From Eubacteriaceae bacterium (GTDB lineage: Bacteria; Bacillota; Clostridia; Eubacteriales; Anaerofustaceae): a stretch of DNA of 6,221 bases. This document shows positions 1 through 5,645 of this stretch, piece by piece. The notes under the pieces were generated by a model, which was not told where the DNA came from, made no database searches, and worked only from the letters and a program-made list of their open reading frames with translations. The stretch's first letter is position 1. Every line of letters starts with the position of its first letter. Made by a program: the position numbers and the translations under genes. The stretch is from the NCBI GenBank assembly GCA_017613995.1, contig JAGACT010000042.1:1-6221 (forward strand). Direction: 5' to 3'.

Positions 1-1
1 C

Positions 2-1063
2 TCCTGCTGGGTGCACTACGACGCAGCCGTTCCCCACATGCATTACAACTTCGTTCCCGTTGTATACGACGAGGAACAAAAACAGGAGAGGATCAACGCT
101 TCAAAGTGCATTCCCTACGGCACCCTGGGGCAGTTCCACTGGGACATGAAGGACTATCTGGACAGAGCCATGGGCTTTTCCGTGAACGTGGCGGTAAACG
201 CCGTCAGGGGGGAAGGGGACCTCACGGTGCTGCAGCTGAAGATCAGGACCCTTAAAAAGGAGGTCGGGGAGCTGGAGGAGAAGAGGGATGAGCTCCTTCG
301 GGCAATGGAACACTGTGAAGAGGTCTCTGAGATAAACGCCCGGCAGAGCGAAGAAGGAATGATCCTTAGCCGGGATGATTACGAAAGCCTTCTTCAGGCC
401 GCGAAGGCCTATGAACTGTATAAGCCCCTTCTTTCCGAGATCAGCTCCCGCGAGAAGCTGTCGGAGAGCCTCCTGGCAGACTCGATGAAGGACGTATCCC
501 TGGCCTACGAGCTTTTCGGCATAAGCCAGCGAAGGCTGTTCAGGGAGCTGGAGAGAAAGGAGAGCGAACTTCAGGTGCGGGAGGTCCTGGAACAGTCCCT
601 TAAGCGGGAACTGGCTTCTTCGGAGGAGTTCCTTACCGATTTAAGATCCTCCCTCACCATCGACGGTGATATCTCCTATAAACAGAGATTATATAACCTC
701 ATGGACATCCTGTCCGGGAGAAACGAAAGCCTTGCTCAAACCGTAAGCGGTCTTGGTTCCCTTTCGGAGGAACTGCTTTCGCAGCAGAGACAGCAGCTTC
801 TTTCCTCCTTCGACAGAGAGTATGAAAAGCTTCTCACGGAGAATTCTTCCCTGAGAGCCCAGAACGATATACTTTCCGAACTGAAAAGCATCCTCACCGA
901 ATCCGGTGAGGACGGCAGCTCAGGCACCTTAGGTGACATGAGCGGATACACCGATAAAGCCGTATCGGAACTGGAGGAACTGCTGGAGGAGGAGAGGCGG
1001 CAGTACCGTGAGATCTTCGAAGAGGAGGAACCCCTTTCTCAGAGGGAGGTCATTCGGATATAG
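2..1063 (+). CDS. MobV-type (Mob/Pre) plasmid mobilisation relaxase, 5'-truncated by window edge
   Basis: This is the C-terminal part of a Mob/Pre 'plasmid recombination enzyme', the MobV relaxase family, which nicks DNA at an origin of transfer so that a plasmid or integrated element can be mobilised. The frame is open from base 2, so the true start lies upstream; the GTG at 11 is only an internal valine. The family's histidine motif HxDExxPHxH is seen as HYDAAVPHMHYNFVPV (bases 14-61), with both PHxH metal-ligand histidines kept and alanine in place of the usual glutamate. The following RINASKCIPYGTLGQFHWD stretch also fits the family. The remaining ~270 residues are charged and coiled-coil-like (for example LKIRTLKKEVGELEEKRDEL), and the protein ends in an acidic tail. 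MobV proteins are usually 400-500 residues, so roughly 100 N-terminal residues are missing. It implies a mobilisable plasmid or an integrated mobilisable element. The family call is firm; function of the whole protein is unseen. Confidence 0.9.
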   Translation, partial: SCWVHYDAAVPHMHYNFVPVVYDEEQKQERINASKCIPYGTLGQFHWDMKDYLDRAMGFSVNVAVNAVRGEGDLTVLQLKIRTLKKEVGELEEKRDELLRAMEHCEEVSEINARQSEEGMILSRDDYESLLQAAKAYELYKPLLSEISSREKLSESLLADSMKDVSLAYELFGISQRRLFRELERKESELQVREVLEQSLKRELASSEEFLTDLRSSLTIDGDISYKQRLYNLMDILSGRNESLAQTVSGLGSLSEELLSQQRQQLLSSFDREYEKLLTENSSLRAQNDILSELKSILTESGEDGSSGTLGDMSGYTDKAVSELEELLEEERRQYREIFEEEEPLSQREVIRI

Positions 1064-1076
1064 TCCGCTTTTTTCG

Positions 1077-1104
1077 AACCTGCGGGGCTTTGCTCCCACA
1101 GGTT
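1077..1104 (+). terminator. Stem-loop after relaxase gene, possible weak terminator
   Basis: AACCTG (1077-1082) pairs with CAGGTT (1099-1104). Inside, after a one-base mismatch, GGGG (1084-1087) pairs with TCCC (1094-1097, one G-U). The hairpin begins 13 bases after the relaxase stop codon. The 3' flank is only AT-rich (TTAATTTAATT) rather than a U-run, while a run of six T lies on the 5' side. It would therefore be a better terminator for transcription coming from the right on the minus strand. Its 3' arm shares two bases with the -35 box of the next gene. Confidence 0.45.
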
Positions 1105-1131
1105 GCTTAATTTAATTAATTATGATACAAT
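1103..1131 (+). promoter_or_regulatory. Sigma-A-type extended -10 promoter for the nucleotidyltransferase gene
   Basis: The -35 is TTGCTT (1103-1108), followed by a 17-base spacer and the -10 TACAAT (1126-1131). A TGA directly before the -10 fits the extended TGn element. The spacer is A/T only apart from one G. The predicted transcript starts near 1138, giving a 5' leader of about 60 bases. Confidence 0.7.
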
Positions 1132-1197
1132 CAAACTGTCCGAGCAGGAAAGCCGGGCGTTTGTTTTGAGAAACGAAATAATAAAAGGCAGGGAGAA

Positions 1198-2097
1198 ATG
1201 GATAAGACACTTGTAATACTCGCGGCCGGTATTGGATCCCGTTACGGGGTGGGCATCAAACAGCTGGAAGGATTCGGTCCCAATAACGAGCTGATCATTG
1301 ACTACAGCATACATGACGCCATAAAGGCCGGCTTCAACAAGGTAGTTTATATCATCAGAAACGAGATCTTCGAGGATTTCGAGGAAGTCATAGGAAGAAG
1401 GAACGAAAAGGTGTTCCGCGCCCTGGGCGTCAAGTGGGAATATGTCATGCAGACACCGGGAGAGATGCCGGAAGGAAGGAAAAAGCCCTGGGGCACGGGC
1501 CAGGCGGTCCTGTGCTGCAAAGACGTGCTGGACGGCCCCTTCTGCGTTATCAACGCCGATGACTACTACGGGCCCGAGGCCTTCGTTCAGGCCAGCGGAT
1601 ACCTCGAGACCATGAAGGAACCGGACCGCTACGGCCTGGTGGGATATATCCTCAAGAACACCCTTTCCGACAACGGAGGAGTCACCAGGGGCATCTGCAG
1701 CGTGGATAACGGAGTCCTGGTGGGCATCGACGAGACCAAGAACATAGAAAAGACCCCCGAGGGGGCCAGAAGCGGGGATAAGGTGATAGACGTGGAGTCC
1801 ACCGTATCAATGAACTTCTGGATGTATCCGGCCGAGTTCGTGAAGGTCCTGGAAGAGGGCTTCCCAGTATTCAAGCAGAAGATGACCGATCCTCTCAAGG
1901 ACGAATATCTTCTGCCCATCATAGTGGATGAACTTCTTAAAGAGGGCAAGTGTAAGGTGGATGTTCTCACATCCGACGATCACTGGTTCGGAGTCACCTA
2001 CGCCGAGGACAAGGCGACCGTCACCGAGGAATTCAGACGCCTCTACAAAGAGGGCAGATACTCCGCGGATCTGTATTCGGACATCATTAAAAACTGA
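1198..2097 (+). CDS. Sugar-phosphate nucleotidyltransferase (NTP_transferase family)
   Basis: This 299-residue cytosolic enzyme should transfer a nucleotidyl group from an NTP to a sugar phosphate, making an NDP-sugar for cell-envelope or capsule glycans. The N-terminal signature LAAGIGSRYGVGIKQL (residues 8-23) is the pyrophosphorylase GxGxR...K motif that binds the NTP phosphates. WGTGQA (98-103) matches the base or sugar-binding loop, and ADDYYG (120-125) holds the metal-binding aspartate at 121. A conserved-looking DHWFGVTY lies near residue 261. There is no left-handed beta-helix or acyltransferase extension, so this is a stand-alone catalytic domain of normal length. The family is often annotated simply as 'nucleotidyltransferase' in Clostridia; the sugar and the NTP cannot be read from sequence. 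The ATG is preceded by AGGGAG (1190-1195), with AAGG at 1185-1188 as an alternative at better spacing. It is transcribed alone, from 1103-1131 to the terminator at 2113-2160. Confidence 0.88.
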   Translation: MDKTLVILAAGIGSRYGVGIKQLEGFGPNNELIIDYSIHDAIKAGFNKVVYIIRNEIFEDFEEVIGRRNEKVFRALGVKWEYVMQTPGEMPEGRKKPWGTGQAVLCCKDVLDGPFCVINADDYYGPEAFVQASGYLETMKEPDRYGLVGYILKNTLSDNGGVTRGICSVDNGVLVGIDETKNIEKTPEGARSGDKVIDVESTVSMNFWMYPAEFVKVLEEGFPVFKQKMTDPLKDEYLLPIIVDELLKEGKCKVDVLTSDDHWFGVTYAEDKATVTEEFRRLYKEGRYSADLYSDIIKN

Positions 2098-2112
2098 ATC
2101 ATAAACATACAT

Positions 2113-2160
2113 TCCCGGACGGACATGGCGAAGCCATGTATCGTCCGGGAGAATTTTTTT
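2113..2160 (+). terminator. Strong intrinsic terminator of the nucleotidyltransferase gene
   Basis: TCCCGGACG (2113-2121) pairs perfectly with CGTCCGGGA (2142-2150). Stacked above a small bulge, ACATGGC (2123-2129) pairs with GCCATGT (2133-2139) across a GAA loop. After GAA comes a run of seven T (2154-2160). It lies 16 bases past the stop codon and separates two convergent genes. The U-run exists only on the plus strand; for the minus-strand ATPase gene the same hairpin lacks a T-tract. Confidence 0.93.
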
Positions 2161-2190
2161 CCGGACCCGGTCAGTGGCCCCGGCGCCGGA

Positions 2191-3444
2191 TCAGATATAC
2201 CAGACGGGGAGTTCAAGAACGTTTTCCCGGATCATTCCCGGGGCGGGACACAGGCTGATCACGGCACCCTTACCGCGTTTTCTGCCTTCCGCTTTATCAA
2301 GGATCCGGAACGATCCGGCGGCACGGGCGGGATCTGTGCTGCCTTTCTTTATGTTTACGGGATAGAGGGTGCCGTTTTCCTCTATGATCAGATCGATGCC
2401 GCTGCCGGGCTCTTTTTCCTCACCGTCTTTAGCGGACTCTCTTTCCCGGTAATAGGATACACAATAACGGTAATCGATTCCTTGGTTGGAATAGGACTTA
2501 AGGATTTCGGATACGGCGAATGTCTCAAACATATTTGCTGCCATCGAGCCGTGTTCCAGTGTTTCGGGAGTGAGCCATCCCGTCAGGTAGGAGACGAGCC
2601 CCGTGTCCCGGAAATATACTTTGGGAGTTTTCGTGCCCCGTTTCAGTACGGAAGGGGAACAGGGCTTTAGCAGATAAATGATGCCCGTGGCTTCCAGGAC
2701 TCTTATCCAGTTTCTGATGGTAGCGGGATCCCGCCCTGTCTCACGGGCGATATCGGAATAATTTACCACCTGTCCTGTCCGGGAAGCCACTGCGGTCATG
2801 AACCGCAGAAATGATCCGGGATCCTTTACATGGGCCATCTCACGCGCCTCCCGTTCCAGATATGTCCTGACGCAGTCAGCGTAAAACTGCCTCCAGTCGG
2901 GGGCCGGATCCCCGTACAGTTCGGGATAGCCGCCTCTGTGGATTATCTGCCAGATGTTCCCGGGCTTTGCGGCTGTTTTCCCTCTTTTTGCCACATACTC
3001 CGGCGTGGGAAGAAAGGGCTCGGAAAAGGGATCTTTCCGGATCTCCCTCAGAGACAGCGCGGACAGTTCGAAGACGGATACCCTGCCCGACAGGGATCCC
3101 GTAACGTTTCCCATCGATTCGAAAGACTGTGAGCCCGTAAGACAGTACAGGCCGTACTCATAGCGGCTGTCGCATTCCATCTTGATGTACCTTAACAGCT
3201 CCGGTACCCTGTGGATCTCATCGAAAGCCACGGGAGGCCGGTTCAACGACATGAACGATTCGGTGCTTCTGACAGCCTGATCCTCGATAAAGGGATCGTC
3301 GAAGCTCACGTATTTGCTGTCGGGGAAAAGGGTTCTTAGAAGAGTGGTCTTTCCCGTATGCCTGGCGCCCGTAACCAGGACCGCTTTGAAATTATCGGCC
3401 GCGGCTTTGATGTACGGCGTTATGCTGCGTTCTATGTATTCCAT
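2191..3444 (-). CDS. AAA_14 / DUF4143 family ATP-binding protein
   Basis: This 417-residue protein belongs to the common but poorly understood family pairing an AAA_14 ATPase with DUF4143; its cellular role is not established. The Walker A loop is GARHTGKTT (residues 26-34), Walker B is PVAFDEIH (71-78), and a sensor-like LTGSQ follows (102-106). The middle has the typical GGYPELY (171-177), VRTYLERE (192-199) and a winged-helix-like segment DIARETGRDPATIRNWIRVLE (231-251, abbreviated reading). TPKVYFRDTGL (273-283) starts the C-terminal region, which resembles a PD-(D/E)xK nuclease fold: D351 is present, but the expected ExK reads N364-I-K366, so the acidic residue is lost. Start support is good: AGGAGG lies 4 bases before the ATG, behind a near-consensus promoter. 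About half its arginines are CGN (18 of 33 by hand count), against 3 of 16 in the neighbouring MATE gene, which hints at transfer. It is a single-gene unit, convergent with the nucleotidyltransferase and divergent from MATE. Confidence 0.92.
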   Translation of the reverse strand: MEYIERSITPYIKAAADNFKAVLVTGARHTGKTTLLRTLFPDSKYVSFDDPFIEDQAVRSTESFMSLNRPPVAFDEIHRVPELLRYIKMECDSRYEYGLYCLTGSQSFESMGNVTGSLSGRVSVFELSALSLREIRKDPFSEPFLPTPEYVAKRGKTAAKPGNIWQIIHRGGYPELYGDPAPDWRQFYADCVRTYLEREAREMAHVKDPGSFLRFMTAVASRTGQVVNYSDIARETGRDPATIRNWIRVLEATGIIYLLKPCSPSVLKRGTKTPKVYFRDTGLVSYLTGWLTPETLEHGSMAANMFETFAVSEILKSYSNQGIDYRYCVSYYRERESAKDGEEKEPGSGIDLIIEENGTLYPVNIKKGSTDPARAAGSFRILDKAEGRKRGKGAVISLCPAPGMIRENVLELPVWYI

Positions 3445-3448
3445 GGAT

Positions 3449-3454
3449 CCTCCT
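3449..3454 (-). promoter_or_regulatory. Ribosome binding site of the AAA_14/DUF4143 gene
   Basis: Read on the minus strand this is AGGAGG, full complementarity to the 16S 3' end, followed by ATCC and the ATG at 3444. It fixes the start codon. The spacer of 4 bases is slightly short. Confidence 0.8.
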
Positions 3455-3486
3455 GTTCCGGGTCAATGTTAAAAAGAAACAGCATA

Positions 3487-3515
3487 ATTATAAAACAACA
3501 AATATATTCAGTCAA
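3487..3515 (-). promoter_or_regulatory. Near-consensus sigma-A promoter of the AAA_14/DUF4143 gene
   Basis: On the minus strand, TTGACT (3515-3510) is followed by exactly 17 bases and TATAAT (3492-3487). The spacer is AT-rich. Only one base differs from the full consensus, so strong basal transcription is expected unless repressed. The predicted start is near 3480, giving a short leader of about 36 bases before the ATG at 3444. Confidence 0.88.
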
Positions 3516-3524
3516 GTGAAATGA

Positions 3525-3534
3525 GGCATATGCC
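3525..3534. promoter_or_regulatory. Perfect 10-bp palindrome upstream of the ATPase promoter, possible operator
   Basis: GGCATATGCC is a perfect palindrome lying 10 bases upstream of the -35 hexamer of the minus-strand promoter, in the shared divergent region. A short palindrome can arise by chance, and no second copy was seen near either promoter. Regulator binding is only a possibility. The rest of 3541-3672 shows no feature I can support. Confidence 0.2.
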
Positions 3535-3672
3535 GGATCCTGCTGCCGATCTGCCGGTCAGTGTGCTGTACGGGGCTGCGTTCCCGCAGTCTCAGATGGC
3601 GTTTCCCGGCTTACCTGTCATGATATTTATGCGCCCGCATCGGGTGTAATTCACGGATATTTTCACTGCCCC

Positions 3673-3702
3673 TTATCATACGGGCTTTCGATGTGGTAAA
3701 AT
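3673..3702 (+). promoter_or_regulatory. Extended -10 promoter of the MATE transporter gene
   Basis: The -10 is TAAAAT (3697-3702), preceded directly by TGG, which gives the extended TGn element. A weak -35, TTATCA (3673-3678, 4 of 6 matches), lies 18 bases upstream. The predicted start is near 3709, with about 30 bases of leader. The MATE ribosome binding site is GGAG (3730-3733), six bases before the ATG. Confidence 0.6.
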
Positions 3703-3739
3703 ATCTTATTAGTTTTTTACAGGGTATTCGGAGTCAGAT

Positions 3740-5113
3740 ATGGCGGAGTCAAAGGGAATACAGGATTTTACCACCGGCAACGTGACCGGAAAGATGCTCA
3801 GGTTCGCGGCACCTCTTTTCGTGTCCAACCTGCTGCAGATCATTTACAACACGGCCGATATGGTCATCGTCAGCCATGCCGCGGGAAAGGCGGGCCTTTC
3901 GGCTGTCTCCGTGGGAGGGGACATCACTAACTTCCTCACCTACTTTGCCATGGGCTTCTGCAACGCGGCCAGCGTGGTCATATCCCAGTACATAGGAGCC
4001 GGCTGGAACAGGAAGTTAGGCAGGCTCATCGGTACATTCTTCAGCTTCCTGGCTGTCCTTTCCATCGGCCTGAGCGTCGTATGCCTCAGTGTGAGGATAC
4101 CCATCCTGAACCTCATGAACTGCCCTCCGGAGAGCTTCGAACAGGCTCTTAAGTATGCCTCCACCTGTATGGTGGGACTCATGTTCATCTACGGCTACAA
4201 CGCCACCGCTGCGGTATTCAGGGGGATGGGTGACAGCAAGCATCCCTTCATCTTCATATCCATCTCAGCCCTGATGAACATCATACTGGACATCATCCTG
4301 GTGATCTACCTTCACATGGGAGCCTTCGGCGCGGCCATAGCCACCGTGTTCTCCCAGGCCTTCAGCTTCATCATAAGCTCCATCTACCTGATCAGGCACT
4401 TCGGGGATTACAGCATAGACATAACCGCCAGGGGATTCTTCAGAATAGAAGGGGAGATGCTCGCTCCTCTGGTAAAGCTGGGCATACCCATGGCCCTCAA
4501 GAGCGCGGCCATACAGTTCTCGAAGGTGTTCCTCAATTCCTGGATCAATTCCTACGGCGTCACGGTATCCGCCATGGCGGGCATCGCAGCGAAGATCGCG
4601 AACATCTCGAACCTGTTCTCCAACTGCGTCAATACAGCAGGCAGCGCCATGGTGGGACAGAACATCGGGGCGGAAAAGTACGACCGGGTACCGAGGATCA
4701 TGCTCACGGCCTTCACCGTCACCCTCGTATGCAACTGCTTCCTGATCTTCCTGGTGGTGTTCTATCCGAACCTCTTCTTCGGGATATTCACGTCGGATCC
4801 GGATGTTATGATGGTGGCCATGGAATACCGGCCCATCTGCGTGGTAATCCTTCTGGGAAGCGCTTTCAGGGCTCTGATGAACTCCTTCATGAACGGAAGC
4901 GGAAACTACAAGATCAACTTCATCATAGCCATCCTGGACGGCCTGATCATCCGCATATGCTCCGGATTGTTCTTCGGGCTGGTGCTGGGCATGGCATACA
5001 GGGGCTTCTGGTGGGGAGACGCCGTTGCCGGCTTCACTCCTGTATGGATCGGAGGCATATATTATCTCTCCGGCAGGTGGAAGACAAGAAAGTACGTTAT
5101 AAAAGAGGATTAG
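3740..5113 (+). CDS. MATE-family multidrug / cation efflux transporter
   Basis: This 457-residue inner-membrane protein is a MATE (multidrug and toxic compound extrusion) antiporter, which exports cationic drugs or metabolites in exchange for Na+ or H+. Its length is normal for the family, and hydrophobicity suggests 12 membrane helices in two six-helix halves. The N-terminus, DFTTGNVTGKMLRFAAPLF (residues 9-27) followed by LLQIIYNTADMVIV, is typical of clostridial members. The first-half loop AVFRGMGDSKHPF, after the fourth helix, has a second-half counterpart, SFMNGSGNYK. The usual glycine after MVIV is serine here. The C-terminal tail is short and basic. The start is supported by GGAG six bases upstream and by the promoter at 3673-3702. 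The stop is 4 bases before a small membrane peptide gene, so the two are probably co-transcribed. Substrate and coupling ion cannot be read from the sequence. Confidence 0.93.
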   Translation: MAESKGIQDFTTGNVTGKMLRFAAPLFVSNLLQIIYNTADMVIVSHAAGKAGLSAVSVGGDITNFLTYFAMGFCNAASVVISQYIGAGWNRKLGRLIGTFFSFLAVLSIGLSVVCLSVRIPILNLMNCPPESFEQALKYASTCMVGLMFIYGYNATAAVFRGMGDSKHPFIFISISALMNIILDIILVIYLHMGAFGAAIATVFSQAFSFIISSIYLIRHFGDYSIDITARGFFRIEGEMLAPLVKLGIPMALKSAAIQFSKVFLNSWINSYGVTVSAMAGIAAKIANISNLFSNCVNTAGSAMVGQNIGAEKYDRVPRIMLTAFTVTLVCNCFLIFLVVFYPNLFFGIFTSDPDVMMVAMEYRPICVVILLGSAFRALMNSFMNGSGNYKINFIIAILDGLIIRICSGLFFGLVLGMAYRGFWWGDAVAGFTPVWIGGIYYLSGRWKTRKYVIKED

Positions 5114-5117
5114 GGCA

Positions 5118-5267
5118 ATGTACGGTATGATCCATATGATAGGGAAGATTTCTCTTTCCACGACAGACCAGTCTGTGATAGCCGGTATAGTCGTTACCAC
5201 CTACGTGATGATACGGCTGCTTATACTGCAGAAAAAGCAGAAGGACAAAGAAGAAAAGGATAAATGA
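5118..5267 (+). CDS. Small single-span membrane protein, 49 residues, coupled to MATE gene
   Basis: I do not recognise this protein. The ATG at 5118 opens 49 codons ending in TGA at 5265-5267. AGAGGA (5104-5109), inside the last MATE codons, lies 8 bases before the ATG, and the gap from the MATE stop is only 4 bases, which is typical of translational coupling. Residues about 20-37 (VIAGIVVTTYVMIRLLIL) form one hydrophobic segment, interrupted by a single arginine. The last 12 residues are almost all Lys, Glu, Asp and Gln, so the positive-inside rule puts the C-terminus in the cytosol. The N-terminal part is Met/Ile rich with a polar STTDQ turn. It is followed at once by a strong hairpin. A role as a small accessory or regulatory peptide of the transporter is inference from position only. 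The alternative is a chance open frame, though ribosome binding site, spacing, hydropathy and downstream hairpin agree. Confidence 0.62.
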   Translation: MYGMIHMIGKISLSTTDQSVIAGIVVTTYVMIRLLILQKKQKDKEEKDK

Positions 5268-5271
5268 CCAC

Positions 5272-5300
5272 CAAGGCCCCGGGCGCAGCCCGGGGCCTTG
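5272..5300 (+). terminator. 13-bp perfect GC-rich hairpin ending the MATE operon, no U-tract
   Basis: CAAGGCCCCGGGC (5272-5284) pairs perfectly with GCCCGGGGCCTTG (5288-5300) across a GCA loop. It begins 5 bases after the stop of the small membrane gene. No T-run follows on either strand, so it is not a canonical intrinsic terminator. It may stall polymerase, act with Rho, or protect the 3' end of the transcript. A weaker stem, TTGCCG with CGGCAA, follows and overlaps its 3' end (5298-5318). Confidence 0.55.
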
Positions 5301-5383
5301 CCGGATATGCCTCGGCAATGTCCTGCCTTTGTGTCTCCCTGATGGGTTTTCGATGCGGAAACGGCCTGAAAACCGGTCAATGG

Positions 5384-5389
5384 TATAAA
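5384..5389 (+). promoter_or_regulatory. Possible extra extended -10 element
   Basis: TATAAA is preceded directly by TGG, giving a TGn-TATAAA element that resembles the MATE promoter, but no convincing -35 lies 16-18 bases upstream. It is a weak candidate second start upstream of the main promoter at 5415-5443. Confidence 0.25.
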
Positions 5390-5414
5390 ATATAAGTTCG
5401 ATATTAAAAACGTA

Positions 5415-5443
5415 TTGACATATGTGTGTTTGAGTAGTATATT
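5415..5443 (+). promoter_or_regulatory. Strong sigma-A promoter of the leader RNA / AAA+ gene
   Basis: A perfect -35, TTGACA (5415-5420), is followed by a 17-base spacer and TATATT (5438-5443). It is flanked by AT-rich DNA. This is the best -35 in the window. Transcription should begin near 5450, about 195 bases before the next large gene, with an intrinsic terminator in between. Confidence 0.88.
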
Positions 5444-5449
5444 ATCAGA

Positions 5450-5558
5450 GAAAAGGCATTTACTACCTGATAGATGACTGAAGGGCTTTATTGTTTCTTT
5501 GGTTTTGTTCCGCGAAATGCCGCGCGGGGCCCGGTCATTATCGATCCGGGCTTTTTTT
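5450..5558 (+). ncRNA. Candidate structured leader RNA or small RNA ending at an intrinsic terminator
   Basis: A transcript from the promoter at 5415-5443 that stops at the terminator would be about 109 nt. GGCATTT (5455-5461), almost at the 5' end, is perfectly complementary to AAATGCC (5515-5521). That second segment sits in the loop of a competing hairpin, CCGCG (5510-5514) with CGCGG (5523-5527), so the two can form a pseudoknot or alternate. The terminator stem (5529-5551) follows immediately. The layout is that of an attenuated leader or a stand-alone small RNA. I could not match it to any riboswitch consensus I know. A 42-codon frame (5474-5602) runs through it but lacks a ribosome binding site. 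Product and ligand are unknown. Confidence 0.5.
5529..5558 (+). terminator. Intrinsic terminator between promoter and AAA+ gene
   Basis: GCCCGG (5529-5534) pairs with CCGGGC (5546-5551), and TC/GA can extend the stem around one bulged T. Seven T follow (5552-5558). It lies downstream of the strong promoter and upstream of the AAA+ gene, for which no other clear promoter is visible between 5559 and 5645. Readthrough is therefore needed to express that gene, unless it has a promoter I cannot recognise. Confidence 0.87.
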
Positions 5559-5645
5559 GTCTCCGAAAACGGGATGATCGGCGTAAAACGGGGTATCAGT
5601 GATGCTTTTTCAGCGAAAACATACGATGAAAGGGGATCGGGAGCT

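Noticed and set aside
11..13. GTG as start codon of the relaxase
   Set aside because: The frame is open upstream to the window edge and the GTG lies directly before the catalytic histidine motif, so it must be internal.
2125..2670. 181-residue plus-strand frame starting in the terminator after the nucleotidyltransferase
   Set aside because: The start lies inside the terminator hairpin and the frame is antisense to the well-supported DUF4143 ATPase.
3521..3649. 42-codon plus-strand frame in the divergent intergenic region
   Set aside because: No ribosome binding site, no own promoter, proline-rich without recognisable features; a chance frame is more likely.
4265..5200. 311-residue minus-strand frame opposite the MATE gene
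   Set aside because: It lies within and antisense to a clear membrane transporter, its product is a His/Asp/Glu-rich low-complexity composition typical of an antisense shadow, and no ribosome binding site supports it.
5450..5558. Known riboswitch (fluoride, c-di-GMP, ZTP, guanidine) in the leader
   Set aside because: None of the conserved core sequences I know for these classes is present; only the general layout resembles a regulatory leader.
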